Shown: positions 42,479 through 51,223 of the stretch, piece after piece | Position numbering within the stretch: the stretch's first letter is position 1 | Layout of the letters: every line of letters starts with the position of its first letter | Assembly (NCBI RefSeq): GCF_014873145.1 | Contig: NZ_JADBEK010000001.1 | Coordinates: 9,424,001 to 9,488,000, forward strand | DNA from: Nonomuraea angiospora | GTDB taxonomy: Bacteria; Actinomycetota; Actinomycetes; Streptosporangiales; Streptosporangiaceae | Direction: 5' to 3' | DNA: 64,000 bases | Translations under genes and position numbers: made by a program | Notes under the pieces: generated by a model | Told to the model about the DNA's origin: nothing | The model's input: only the letters and a program-made list of their open reading frames with translations | The model's database searches: none

Positions 42479-43432
42479 GTGACAGTGACGATTCGTGATG
42501 TGGCCCGGGCGTCGGGTGTGCATGTATCGACCGTGTCGCGGACGTTCTCCGCGCCGCACATGGTGAACGCGGCCACCCGCACCAGGGTGCTCACGGTGGC
42601 CGAGGAGCTGGGATATCGCCCCAACCGGGCGGCCAGGGCGCTCACGACGGGCCGCACCCACAACCTCGGCCTGATCGTGGCCGACATCGCCAATCCGTTC
42701 TTCCCCCCGCTGATCAAGGCGGCCCACTCGGCGGCCCGGCAGCGCGACTACCACCTGTTCGTGGCCGACACCGACGAGGAGGCGGCCACCGAGGAGGAGC
42801 TGGTGCAGGCGTTCTCCAAGCAGGTGGACGGCCTGGTGCTGTGCAGCCCGCGCTCGTCCAACAAGGCGCTGGAACGGCTGGCCGCGCGGGTGCCGTTCGT
42901 GGTGATCAACCGGCGGCTGCGCGGTGCCGCCACGGTGCTGATGGACGTCGGCCACGGGGCCAGGCTGGCGGTCGAGCACCTGACCGGGCTCGGCCACCGC
43001 CGCGTGGCGCTCGTGTCGGGCCCGGCCGGCTCGTGGACCAGCTCGGAGATCCGTACGGCCGCCGAACAGGTGGAGGGTGTCGAGCTGGTCGTCATCGGCC
43101 CCAACGCGCCCACCGAGCGGGGCGGGCTCGCCGCCGCGCGGCGGGTGCGGGACTCCGGGGCGACCGGCGTGCTCGCCTACAACGACCTGGTGGCGATCGG
43201 GCTCATCGAGGGGCTCGGTGACCTGGGGCTGGGCGTGCCGCGGGACGTCAGCGTGGTCGGGATCGACGACATCGTCTCCGGACGGCTGAACCGCCCCAGG
43301 CTCACCACCGTCGCCATGCCCACCGCCGCGGCCGGCCGGCTCGCCGTGGACCTGCTCATCCAGGAGGTGACGGCCACCACGTCGCTGGAGACGCGCCTGG
43401 TCATCAGGGACTCCACCGCTCCGCCACGATAG
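42479..43432 (+). CDS. LacI-family transcriptional regulator (locus B)
   Basis: A 317-residue LacI/GalR regulator. The DNA-binding domain begins VTIRDVARASGVHVSTVSRT, the hinge is RPNRAARALTTGRT, and the sensing domain has LGLIVADIANPFFPPLIKAA, VDGLVLCSPR and SVVGIDDIVSGRL. The GTG at 42479 is about 8 nt after TTAGGGT and lacks a ribosome-binding site, so a leaderless start is likely; GTG 42485 is an alternative. Operators of its type (TGCAA-N4-TTGCA) occur before itself, before the minus-strand operon and before the ABC transporter operon, so it presumably represses the whole of locus B until a sugar acid binds. Confidence 0.92.
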   Translation: MTVTIRDVARASGVHVSTVSRTFSAPHMVNAATRTRVLTVAEELGYRPNRAARALTTGRTHNLGLIVADIANPFFPPLIKAAHSAARQRDYHLFVADTDEEAATEEELVQAFSKQVDGLVLCSPRSSNKALERLAARVPFVVINRRLRGAATVLMDVGHGARLAVEHLTGLGHRRVALVSGPAGSWTSSEIRTAAEQVEGVELVVIGPNAPTERGGLAAARRVRDSGATGVLAYNDLVAIGLIEGLGDLGLGVPRDVSVVGIDDIVSGRLNRPRLTTVAMPTAAAGRLAVDLLIQEVTATTSLETRLVIRDSTAPPR

Positions 43433-43441
43433 CTGGCCCGC

Positions 43442-43588
43442 TGCAAACGGTTGTACTAACTGCGCAGCGAATTCATCTGACTTCTCGGGCGATCAAGCTC
43501 TCTAACTGGGAAAACGTCGTAACGATATATCGGTAACGGCTATGTAACGTCTGCAAAGGGTTGACGTAACTTTCCCGCCAGCTATAGG
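43442..43588 (+). promoter_or_regulatory. Promoter and operators of the locus B transporter operon
   Basis: An operator TGCAAACGGTTGTA lies at 43442-43455. A second, weaker site TGCAAAGGGTTGAC (43552-43565) overlaps a strong -35 TTGACG (43561-43566), which is 16 nt from the -10 TATAGG (43583-43588). Repressor bound at the second site would block RNA polymerase directly. The 202-bp gap otherwise holds only the palindrome CGATATATCG (43522-43531). Confidence 0.7.
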
Positions 43589-43634
43589 AAAGCGCTATCC
43601 ATTCACATCTCGCCGGAAGGTCCGTGAATGACGA

Positions 43635-44612
43635 ATGAGTTCCGTCATGGCTGACACGGTGGCGGTGAAGACCCGAGCCCCGCGCAAACCGGCCACGCAG
43701 GCCGGCGGAGGCGGGCCCCGCTCCCTACGTGCCCGCCGCGAGGCGAGGGCCGCCTACCTGTTCCTGGCGCCCTGGTTCGTCGGCCTGCTGGTCATCACGG
43801 TCGGCCCGATCATCGCCTCGCTCTACCTGTCCTTCACCGACTACAGCCTCCTCAAGGAGGCCAAGTGGGTCGGGCTGGACAACTACATCAAGATGTTCAC
43901 CGAGGACGAGAGGTTCATCGCCTCGTTGAAGGTGACCACGATCTACGTGGTCGTGTCGGTCCCGCTGCAGCTGGCCTTCGCGCTTGGGCTGGCCCTGGTG
44001 CTCGACCGGGGGCTGCGCGGGCTGTCGTTCTACCGCTCGATCTTCTACCTGCCCTCGCTGCTGGGCGGCAGCGTCGCCATCGCGATCCTGTGGCGCAAGG
44101 TCTTCGGCGCCGACGGCCTGGTCAACGCGGTGCTGTCGATCTTCGGCATCCAGGGGCCCGGCTGGGTCGGCGACCCCGACACGGCGCTGGGCACGCTGAT
44201 CCTGCTGCACGTGTGGACGTTCGGCGCCCCGATGATCATCTTCCTCGCCGGGTTGCGCCAGATCCCCAGCAGCTACTACGAGGCGGCGGCGGTGGACGGG
44301 GCCGGGACCCTGCGCCAGTTCCGCTCGATCACGCTGCCGCTGCTGACGCCGATCATCTTCTTCAACCTCGTGCTCGAGGTGATCAAGTCGTTCCAGTCGT
44401 TCACGCAGGCGTTCATCGTCAGCAACGGCAAGGGCGGCCCGGCCGACTCCACCCTCTTCTACACGCTCTACCTCTATCTGAAGGGGTTCAAGAGCTACGA
44501 CATGGGCTACGCCGCGGCGATGGCGTGGGTCCTGCTGGTCATCATCGCCGCCCTGACCGGAGTGAACTTCCTCGCGTCTAAGTATTGGGTCTTCTATGGC
44601 GACACCAAGTAG
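43635..44612 (+). CDS. Sugar ABC transporter permease 1 (CUT1), locus B
   Basis: A 325-residue permease with six membrane segments after a basic N-terminal tail. YLFLAPWFVGLLVITVGPII opens the first segment, and the EAA loop is YYEAAAVDGAGTLRQFRSITLP. I take the ATG at 43635; ATG 43647 is an alternative. A short frame of eight codons (43627-43653) overlaps this start. The 3' end overlaps the second permease by 17 nt. First gene of the transporter-oxidoreductase-hydrolase operon controlled by the 43442-43588 region. Confidence 0.92.
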   Translation: MSSVMADTVAVKTRAPRKPATQAGGGGPRSLRARREARAAYLFLAPWFVGLLVITVGPIIASLYLSFTDYSLLKEAKWVGLDNYIKMFTEDERFIASLKVTTIYVVVSVPLQLAFALGLALVLDRGLRGLSFYRSIFYLPSLLGGSVAIAILWRKVFGADGLVNAVLSIFGIQGPGWVGDPDTALGTLILLHVWTFGAPMIIFLAGLRQIPSSYYEAAAVDGAGTLRQFRSITLPLLTPIIFFNLVLEVIKSFQSFTQAFIVSNGKGGPADSTLFYTLYLYLKGFKSYDMGYAAAMAWVLLVIIAALTGVNFLASKYWVFYGDTK

Positions 44613-45462
44613 GCCGGTCCCGGTGCTGTTCCGCCCCTTCAAGGGCGGGCCGGTGGTCAAGCACATCCTGCTGATCGGCTTCGGCCTGGTCATGCTCTAT
44701 CCGCTGCTCTGGATGATCTCCAGCTCGCTCAAGCCGGAGGAGCTGATCTTCCGGGAGCCGGGGCTGTGGCCCAGCCAGGTCACCTTCGACAACTACACCG
44801 CGGGCTGGACGGCGCTGAAGCACCCCTTCGGCTACTACCTGTGGAACTCCGCGGTCGTCACCGCGCTGTCCGTGGTGGCCAACCTGGTGGCCTGCTCGCT
44901 GGCGGCCTACGCCTTCGCCCGGCTGAACTTCCCGCTGAAGAAGCTCTGGTTCGCCATCATGCTGGGCACGATCATGCTGCCGCACCACGTCGTGATCGTG
45001 CCGCAGTACATCATGTTCTCGAAGCTCGACCTGATCAACACGATCTGGCCGCTGGTGATGCCCAAGGTGCTGGCGACGGACGCGTTCTTCGTCTTCCTCA
45101 TGGTGCAGTTCATCCGTACGCTGCCGAGGGAACTGGACGAGGCGGCCGAGATCGACGGAGCGGGCTATTGGCGCATCTTCATCAGAGTGGTCATGCCGCT
45201 CTGCCTGCCCGCGCTGGCCACGACCGCGATCTTCACGTTCATCTGGACGTGGAACGACTTCCTCAGCCAGCTCCTTTACCTCAACAACCCGGACAACTTC
45301 ACTGTCCCGGTCGCGCTGCGCACGTTCCTGGACGCCAGCAGCGACTCGCAATGGGGACCCATGTTCGCCATGTCGATCATCGCGCTCGGTCCCATCTTCG
45401 GCTTCTTCCTGGCCGGCCAGAAGTACCTGATCCGTGGCGTGGCCACGACGGGACTGAAGTAG
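44596..45462 (+). CDS. Sugar ABC transporter permease 2 (CUT1), locus B
   Basis: A 288-residue MalG-type permease. The first membrane segment is HILLIGFGLVMLYPLLWMIS, and the EAA loop reads LDEAAEIDGAGYWRIFIRVVMP. IWTWNDFLSQLLYL is the typical segment following it. It overlaps the upstream permease by 17 nt and precedes the binding-protein gene by 45 bp. No ATP-binding subunit is encoded in the operon, so a shared MsiK-type ATPase is expected. Confidence 0.92.
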   Translation: MATPSRPVPVLFRPFKGGPVVKHILLIGFGLVMLYPLLWMISSSLKPEELIFREPGLWPSQVTFDNYTAGWTALKHPFGYYLWNSAVVTALSVVANLVACSLAAYAFARLNFPLKKLWFAIMLGTIMLPHHVVIVPQYIMFSKLDLINTIWPLVMPKVLATDAFFVFLMVQFIRTLPRELDEAAEIDGAGYWRIFIRVVMPLCLPALATTAIFTFIWTWNDFLSQLLYLNNPDNFTVPVALRTFLDASSDSQWGPMFAMSIIALGPIFGFFLAGQKYLIRGVATTGLK

Positions 45463-45507
45463 TCCCATCCACCCCCCAACCAGAAGAAACCCCTAGGAGG
45501 TAGAGCC

Positions 45508-46791
45508 GTGAGCTCTGGCAAGAAGGTGTGGTCGGCGGCACTGCTCGCCACCGCGATGCTGGCGGTCACCGCGGCCTGCGGCAGCGGCAGCGGCGGCGAG
45601 AGCGCCGATGGCAAGATCAAGCTGCGCTTCTCCTACTGGGGTAGCGCCGCGCGGCAGCAGATGACCGAAGAGGCGATCAAGAAGTTCGAGGCCAAGAACC
45701 CGAACATCGACGTCGAGGGCGAGTTCTCCGACTTCGCGGCGTACTACGAGTCGCTGTCCACGAAGGTCGCGGCCAGCGACGCGCCCGACGTCATCACCCT
45801 CGAGATCCGCGGTCTGCGCGAGTACGCCGACCGCGGCACGCTGGCCGACCTGGCCAGCACCGTCAACACCGGCGACATCGACCCCAAGGTGCTGGGCACC
45901 GGCGCCATCGACGGCAAGCAGTACGCCATCCCCACCGGCGTCAACGCCTTCTCCCTGGTCGTCAGCCCGACCGAGCTGGAGGCCGCGGGGCAGAAGCTCC
46001 CCGACGACACCAAGTGGACGTGGGACGACTACGTCAACCTGGCGTCGAAGATCAGCGAGAAGAGCGGCGGGAAGATCTACGGCACGCAGCAGAGCTTCAA
46101 CCCGGCCTACCTCCAGATCTTCGCCGCGCAGAAGGGCGAGCCCTTCTACAACGGCAACAAGATCGGCGTCTCGCCCGAGACCATCAAGGAATGGTGGACC
46201 ACCCACCAGAACCTGATCAAGACCAAGGGCTCGCCCGACGCCGCCAAGACCGCCGAGATCGGCGCCCAGAGCGTGGACCAGTCGCTGCTGGCCACCGGCA
46301 CCGGCGCGATGGGCATGTGGTGGAGCAACCAGCTCGGCGGCATCGCCAAGAAGTCCGGCAAGGACGTGGACCTGCTCCGGATGCCGAAGCGGCCGGGCGC
46401 CACGACCGGCGGCATGTTCCTGCAGCCGGCGATGTTCTACACCGCCTCGTCGAAGTCCGAGCACGCGGCCGAGGCCGCCAAGTTCATCGACTTCATGATC
46501 AACGACCCCGAGGTGGGCGGGATCATCCTCAGCGACCGCGGCCTGCCGGCCAGCTCCAAGGTGCTGGCGGCGGTCAAGGACAAGCTGCCGCCCACGGACA
46601 AGAAGACGCTGGACTTCCTCGACAAGGTCAAGGGTGAGCTGGCCGACCCGCCGGCCGCTCCGCCGAAGGGCGCCAGCGCCATGGAAGACATCCTCACGCG
46701 CTACTCCGAGGAGGTCCTCTTCGGCAAGATGACCCCCGACGACGCCGCGCAGAAGTTCATCACCGAGGCCAACGCCTCGATCGCAGGCTAA
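45508..46791 (+). CDS. Sugar ABC transporter substrate-binding lipoprotein, locus B
   Basis: A 427-residue extracellular binding protein. The signal sequence ends at the lipobox VTAAC with Cys24 as the lipid-anchor residue. LRFSYWGSAARQQMTEEAIK and the later YAIPTGVNAFSLVVSPTELE are typical for CUT1 sugar-binding proteins. The start is a GTG preceded by AGGAGGT. Unusually for CUT1 operons it is encoded after the two permeases. The oxidoreductase gene follows after 9 bp. Confidence 0.92.
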   Translation: MSSGKKVWSAALLATAMLAVTAACGSGSGGESADGKIKLRFSYWGSAARQQMTEEAIKKFEAKNPNIDVEGEFSDFAAYYESLSTKVAASDAPDVITLEIRGLREYADRGTLADLASTVNTGDIDPKVLGTGAIDGKQYAIPTGVNAFSLVVSPTELEAAGQKLPDDTKWTWDDYVNLASKISEKSGGKIYGTQQSFNPAYLQIFAAQKGEPFYNGNKIGVSPETIKEWWTTHQNLIKTKGSPDAAKTAEIGAQSVDQSLLATGTGAMGMWWSNQLGGIAKKSGKDVDLLRMPKRPGATTGGMFLQPAMFYTASSKSEHAAEAAKFIDFMINDPEVGGIILSDRGLPASSKVLAAVKDKLPPTDKKTLDFLDKVKGELADPPAAPPKGASAMEDILTRYSEEVLFGKMTPDDAAQKFITEANASIAG

Positions 46792-46800
46792 AGGAGAGAC

Positions 46801-48081
46801 ATGAAGTACGCGTTCGTCGGGCTCGGGCACCGCGCGCAGATGTACGTCGACGCGCTGCTCGGGGAGTGGCGCGACGCCGGCACCATCGTCGCCCTGTGCG
46901 ACACGAACCGGACCCGCATGGACTACTACGCCGAGCGGATCGGTCACGAGGTGCCGCGCTTCACGCCCGATGAGTTCGACAAGGTGCTCGAGCTCGCCGA
47001 CGCGGTCATCGTCACCACCGTCGACGCCACGCACGCCCGGTACGTGTGCGCGGCGCTCGACGCGGGGCGCGACGTCATCGTGGAGAAGCCGCTGACCGTC
47101 GACGCCGAGGGCTGCGCGGCCATCGCCGAGGCGGCCGAGCGCAGCAGCGGCAAGCTGATCGTCACCTTCAACTACCGCTACTCGCCGCGCAACTCGGCCG
47201 TGCGCCGCCTGCTGCAGGAGGGCGCGATCGGCCGGGTGACGTCCGTGCACTTCGAGTGGACGCTCGACACCATCCACGGCGCCGACTACTTCCGCCGCTG
47301 GCACCGCGAGCGGACCAACTCGGGCGGGCTGCTCGTCCACAAGTCCACCCACCACTTCGACCTGGTCAACTGGTGGCTGGCGGCCGCCCCGCAGACCGTC
47401 TTCGCCCAGGCCGACCTGCGCTTCTACGGCTCGGACAACGCCCGCGAGCGCGGCGTGACCGACCGTCCCGTGCGGGGCCAGGGCGCCCCGGGTCTCGGTA
47501 CGGACCCGTTCATCCTGGACATCTCCAAGGACGCCCGGCTCAAGCGGCTCTACCTGGACGCCGAGCACGAGGACGGCTACCTCCGCGACCAGGACGTCTT
47601 CGGCGACGGGATCACCATCGACGACACCATGTCGGTGATGGTCCGCTACACCAACGGCGCCGTGCTCACCTACGCCCTGAACGCCTACGCACCCGCCGAG
47701 GGCTACCGGGTGGCGTTCAACGGCACGGCCGGGCGGCTGGAGCTGGAGGTCGTCGAGCGGGCGTGGACCCCGCCGCACGCGGCCATCGACCCGAGCGCCG
47801 CCTCCAAGAAGCACAAGGCCGACTCCTGGGAGAGGCTCACCCTGCACCGCCACTGGAGCGAGGCGGAGGAGGTGCCGATCGAGAGCGGCGCCGGCGGGCA
47901 CGGCGGCGGCGACCGGCTGCTGCTGAACGACGTCTTCCGCGGCCCCGGCGACGACCCGCTGGCCCGGCAGGCCGGCTACCGCGACGGGATCCGCAGCGTG
48001 CTGACCGGCCACGCGGCCAACGTGTCGGCCGCGACCGGCGAGCCGGTGCACCTGGTGGACGACGGCACGCGTGTTCGCTGA
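46801..48081 (+). CDS. Gfo/Idh/MocA family oxidoreductase
   Basis: A 426-residue NAD(P)-dependent oxidoreductase. KYAFVGLGHRAQMYVDAL carries the GxGxxx nucleotide motif, AVIVTTVDATHARYV follows, and DVIVEKPLTVD has the catalytic Lys of the EKP motif; HKSTHHFDLVNWW has the conserved His/Asp of the second domain. Substrates in this family are sugars, inositols or glycosides; some members catalyse redox-dependent glycoside cleavage. AAGGAGAG precedes the ATG. The 3' end overlaps the next gene by 11 nt. Confidence 0.9.
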   Translation: MKYAFVGLGHRAQMYVDALLGEWRDAGTIVALCDTNRTRMDYYAERIGHEVPRFTPDEFDKVLELADAVIVTTVDATHARYVCAALDAGRDVIVEKPLTVDAEGCAAIAEAAERSSGKLIVTFNYRYSPRNSAVRRLLQEGAIGRVTSVHFEWTLDTIHGADYFRRWHRERTNSGGLLVHKSTHHFDLVNWWLAAAPQTVFAQADLRFYGSDNARERGVTDRPVRGQGAPGLGTDPFILDISKDARLKRLYLDAEHEDGYLRDQDVFGDGITIDDTMSVMVRYTNGAVLTYALNAYAPAEGYRVAFNGTAGRLELEVVERAWTPPHAAIDPSAASKKHKADSWERLTLHRHWSEAEEVPIESGAGGHGGGDRLLLNDVFRGPGDDPLARQAGYRDGIRSVLTGHAANVSAATGEPVHLVDDGTRVR

Positions 48082-49096
48082 GCTGGCCGAGGTCGCCGCC
48101 GCGCGGCTCGGGCCGTACCCGTCTCTCCCGGGGCCCGAGCTGCGGCAGGCCGCGCGGGCCGCGATGGGGGTGCTCGACCTGGCCGCCGACGACGTGCGGG
48201 TCGAGCGCTCGTGGACGGACGGGGACCTCGCCGGGGAGGAGCTCTCCTGGTCGGTGGGGTTCGGGCCGCGCACCCACGCCTACCTGCTGCGTCCCCGGGA
48301 CGCGGCCGGGCCGCTGCCCGGGGTGGTGGCGCTGCACTGCCACGGCGGGATGAAGTGGGCCGGCAAGGAGAAGATCGCCGACGGCCCCGCCGAGCCTTCC
48401 CCCGAGGTGCGGCGGGTCAGGGAGCTCCTGTACGGCGGTCGCGCGTACGCGAACGAGCTGGCCCGGCGTGGGTTCGTGGTGCTGGCCCCCGACGTGCTCA
48501 CCTGGGGCAGCCGCCGGTTCCCGCTCGGCGTGGACGAGCCCGGCCCTTACGACGCGGCCGCCAGGGATCACGAGCACGTGGTGGCCAAGTACTGCGCCGC
48601 GCTCGGCACGTCCTTCGCGGGCGTGGCGGCGGGCGAGGACCTGGCCGCGGCGGCCTACCTCCGATCGAGGCCCGACGTGAGCGCCGTCGGGTGCGTCGGG
48701 CTGTCCGGGGGCGGCCTGCGGGCCGCGCTGCTCGGCGCGTTCGACCCGGACATGCGGGCCGTCGTGGTCGCCGCGATGGTCTCGTCCTACCGCGACATGA
48801 TCGACGGGTACGTCGAGAAGCACACCTGGATGCTCTGGCCGCCCGGGCTGCCGCGCCTGGGCGACTGGCCCGACCTGGTGGCGGCCCGCGCGCCCGAGCC
48901 GCTCATGGTCCAGTACGCCCTGCGCGACCGGCTGTTCCCCGAGCCGGGCATGCGCCGGGCGCACACCATGATCGAGGAACGTTACCGCGAAGCTCCTGAC
49001 GCCTACGAGGCGGTGTGGGCAGACGTGCCCCACAGCTTCGACGTGACCAGGCAGGAGCAGGCCTTCGACTGGCTGGCCCAGCGGCTGAAGGCCTAG
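48071..49096 (+). CDS. Alpha/beta hydrolase (dienelactone hydrolase/acetyl xylan esterase-like)
   Basis: A 341-residue alpha/beta hydrolase without export signal. Features are GVVALHCHGGMKWAGKEKI (oxyanion region), the nucleophile elbow GLSGGG (Ser near residue 218), an acid candidate in YALRDRLFPEPGM and the catalytic His in VPHSFDVTRQ. The family includes deacetylases and lactonases; a lactonase or sugar-ester hydrolase would suit a uronate locus, since uronate dehydrogenase forms aldarolactones. The GTG start overlaps the oxidoreductase gene. Last gene of the operon; a strong hairpin follows. Confidence 0.8.
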   Translation: MFAELAEVAAARLGPYPSLPGPELRQAARAAMGVLDLAADDVRVERSWTDGDLAGEELSWSVGFGPRTHAYLLRPRDAAGPLPGVVALHCHGGMKWAGKEKIADGPAEPSPEVRRVRELLYGGRAYANELARRGFVVLAPDVLTWGSRRFPLGVDEPGPYDAAARDHEHVVAKYCAALGTSFAGVAAGEDLAAAAYLRSRPDVSAVGCVGLSGGGLRAALLGAFDPDMRAVVVAAMVSSYRDMIDGYVEKHTWMLWPPGLPRLGDWPDLVAARAPEPLMVQYALRDRLFPEPGMRRAHTMIEERYREAPDAYEAVWADVPHSFDVTRQEQAFDWLAQRLKA

Positions 49097-49101
49097 GAGA
49101 C

Positions 49102-49136
49102 CGCCGCCGCCCGGGACCTGCCCCCGGGCGGCGGCG
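49102..49136. terminator. Bidirectional terminator hairpin between convergent operons
   Basis: CGCCGCCGCCCGGG (49102-49115) and CCCGGGCGGCGGCG (49123-49136) form a perfect 14-bp stem with a 7-nt loop. It starts a few bases after the hydrolase stop and 22 bp from the stop of the convergent binding-protein gene. It lacks a U-run, as is common in actinomycetes. Confidence 0.8.
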
Positions 49137-49157
49137 CTCTGCGTTCATTGGCCGAGC

Positions 49158-50927
49158 CTAGTTGCCCGACTTCCAGGTGGCGATGAGCTTGTCGTAGTCG
49201 AGCGTCTCCGGCCTGCCCCGCTCGTCGGCCAGCTTCGGCGCGGGCGCGCCCGGCTGGTCGAGCCAGTACTGGGCGGGCCGCTCCGGGTTGAGCTTCGGCG
49301 CGCAGTTGCCGCCGTAGCCGCGCCGCTCCAGCCGGGCCAGGATCTCGTCCTGCTGCTTGGCCAGGTTGTCCATCGACTGCTGGGCGGTCGTCTCGCCGGT
49401 CACCGCGGTGGCCACGTTCTGCCACCAGAGCTGGGCGAGCTTGGGGTAGTCGGGGACGTTCGTCCCGGTCGGGGTCCACTGCTTGCGGGCCGGCGAGGCG
49501 TAGAACTCGATGAGCCCGCCGTACTTCTTGGAGTTGTCGGAGAAGAAGTCGCTGCGGATGTCGGAGTCGCGGATGAAGGTCAGGCCCTTGATCGACTTCT
49601 TCAGCGACACCGACTTCGACGTGACGAACTGCGCGTACAGCCAGGCCGCGGCCCGGCGGTCCTGCGGCGTGTTCTTGAGCAGCGTCCACGAGCCGGCGTC
49701 CTGGTAGCCGAGCTTGTTGCCCTGCTTCCAGTAGGCGCCGTGCGGGCTCGGCGCGATGCGCCACTTGGGCGTGCCGTCACCGTTGACGACCGGCAGGCCC
49801 GGCTTGGTCATGTCGGCGGTGAACGAGGTGTACCAGAAGACCTGCTGGGCGATGTTGCCCTGCGCCGGCACCGGGCCCGCCTCGCTGAAGTTCATGCCCG
49901 CGGCCTCCCGGGGCGCGTACTTCTTCAGCCAGTCCACGTACTTGGTGAGCGCGTAGACCGCCGCGGGGCCGTTGACGTCGCCGCCGCGGGTGACCGACGA
50001 GCCGACCGGGCGGCAGTTCTCGACTCTGATGCCCCATTCGTCCACCGGCAGGCCGTTGGGGATGCCGGGGTCGCCGTTGCCCGCCATGGACAGCCAGGCG
50101 TCGGTGAAGCGCCAGCCCAGCGACGGGTCCTTCCTGCCGTAGTCCATGTGGCCGTAGACCTTCTTGCCGTCGATGGTCCCGTTGCCGTTGATCTTGTTGG
50201 TGAAGAAGTCGGCGATGTCCTCGTAGGCCGCCCAGTTGACCGGGACGCCCAGGTCGTAGCCGTACGCGGCCTTGAACTGCTTCTTGATCTCCGGGTCGGT
50301 GAACCAGTCGTAGCGGAACCAGTACAGGTTCGCGAACTGCTGGTCGGGGAGCTGGTAGATCTTCTTGTCGGGGCCGGTGGTGAAGCTGATGCCGATGAAG
50401 TCGTCCAGGTCGAGCGTGGGCGAGGTGACGTTCTTGCCCTCGCCCGCCATGTAGTCGGACAGCGGGAAGACGTAGTCGCCGCGCGAGTGGGTGCCGATGA
50501 GGTCGGAGTCGTTGACGTACGCGTCGTAGATGTTCTGGTTGCCCTGGATCTGGGTCTGCAGCTTCTCGATGACGTCACCCTCCTGGATCAGATCGTGCTT
50601 GATCTTGATCCCGGTGATCTCGGTGAACGCCTTGGCCAGTGTCTGCGACTCGTACTCGTGGGTGGTGATCGTCTCGGAGACCACGTTGATCTGCATGCCC
50701 CGGTACGGCGCCGCGGCCTTGATGAACCAGTCCATCTCCGCCAGCTGCTGGTCCTTGGACAGGGTGCTCGGCGTGAACTCCTCCGTCACCCACCGCTGCG
50801 CCGCCGCCTTGCCGTCGGACTCCTTGAAATCGCTCGTGGGCTTCTTCGCGCCCTGCGTGCAGCCGGCCACTACCAGGACGAGCGCGGCCAGACCTACCGC
50901 CGCGGACCTGCCTGCCCGATGCCTCAT
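49158..50927 (-). CDS. glpV: ABC transporter substrate-binding lipoprotein, glycerol importer type (GlpV)
   Basis: A 589-residue binding protein, longer than CUT1 proteins of this window. The signal peptide ends at VVAGC (Cys23, lipobox). INVVSETITTHEYESQTLAK, LDLDDFIGISFTTGPD and LPDQQFANLYWFRYDWF are characteristic of the GlpV-type family paired with DUF2160. The rhizobial homologue binds glycerol. It is the last gene of a six-gene operon in the order ATPase-ATPase-permease-permease-DUF2160-binding protein. Glycerol as ligand is inferred by homology and order; no glpK or glpD is adjacent. Confidence 0.85.
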   Translation of the reverse strand: MRHRAGRSAAVGLAALVLVVAGCTQGAKKPTSDFKESDGKAAAQRWVTEEFTPSTLSKDQQLAEMDWFIKAAAPYRGMQINVVSETITTHEYESQTLAKAFTEITGIKIKHDLIQEGDVIEKLQTQIQGNQNIYDAYVNDSDLIGTHSRGDYVFPLSDYMAGEGKNVTSPTLDLDDFIGISFTTGPDKKIYQLPDQQFANLYWFRYDWFTDPEIKKQFKAAYGYDLGVPVNWAAYEDIADFFTNKINGNGTIDGKKVYGHMDYGRKDPSLGWRFTDAWLSMAGNGDPGIPNGLPVDEWGIRVENCRPVGSSVTRGGDVNGPAAVYALTKYVDWLKKYAPREAAGMNFSEAGPVPAQGNIAQQVFWYTSFTADMTKPGLPVVNGDGTPKWRIAPSPHGAYWKQGNKLGYQDAGSWTLLKNTPQDRRAAAWLYAQFVTSKSVSLKKSIKGLTFIRDSDIRSDFFSDNSKKYGGLIEFYASPARKQWTPTGTNVPDYPKLAQLWWQNVATAVTGETTAQQSMDNLAKQQDEILARLERRGYGGNCAPKLNPERPAQYWLDQPGAPAPKLADERGRPETLDYDKLIATWKSGN

Positions 50928-50945
50928 CGCTCGGCTCCTCCTCTG

Positions 50946-51221
50946 TTAGCCCCATATCCCGATCACGACCGCCACCAGCAGCGCGCAGCCGAGTGCGAGC
51001 CACATGGACAGGTCGGTGACAGCCATCCAGCCGGCCAGCACGACGGCCGCGCTGATCAGGCCGATGTAGAGCCGGTCGCCACGGTCGGTCTCGATGCGCA
51101 GGAAGCCGCGCCTGGCCACGGGAGGGGAGATGCGGGCCCAGACCGCCATGACGACCAGCAGCAGGGCGAGCCCGGCGAACACCAGGGCCGTCGGGACGGT
51201 CCAGACCATCCACTCCAGCAT
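50946..51221 (-). CDS. glpU: DUF2160 small membrane protein (GlpU)
   Basis: A 91-residue integral membrane protein with three hydrophobic segments (about 9-28, 50-66, 72-90) and the conserved link RRGFLRIETDRGDRLYIGL. DUF2160 proteins occur between the permease and binding-protein genes of glycerol-type ABC importers, as here, and are required or auxiliary for uptake, with no known enzymatic activity. The ATG lies 2 bp after the permease stop, indicating coupling. Confidence 0.82.
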   Translation of the reverse strand: MLEWMVWTVPTALVFAGLALLLVVMAVWARISPPVARRGFLRIETDRGDRLYIGLISAAVVLAGWMAVTDLSMWLALGCALLVAVVIGIWG

Positions 51222-51223
51222 CC

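Noticed and set aside
45493..48273. 926-codon minus-strand frame opposite the binding-protein and oxidoreductase genes
   Set aside because: Low-complexity shadow composition; both plus-strand genes have clear family motifs and ribosome-binding sites.
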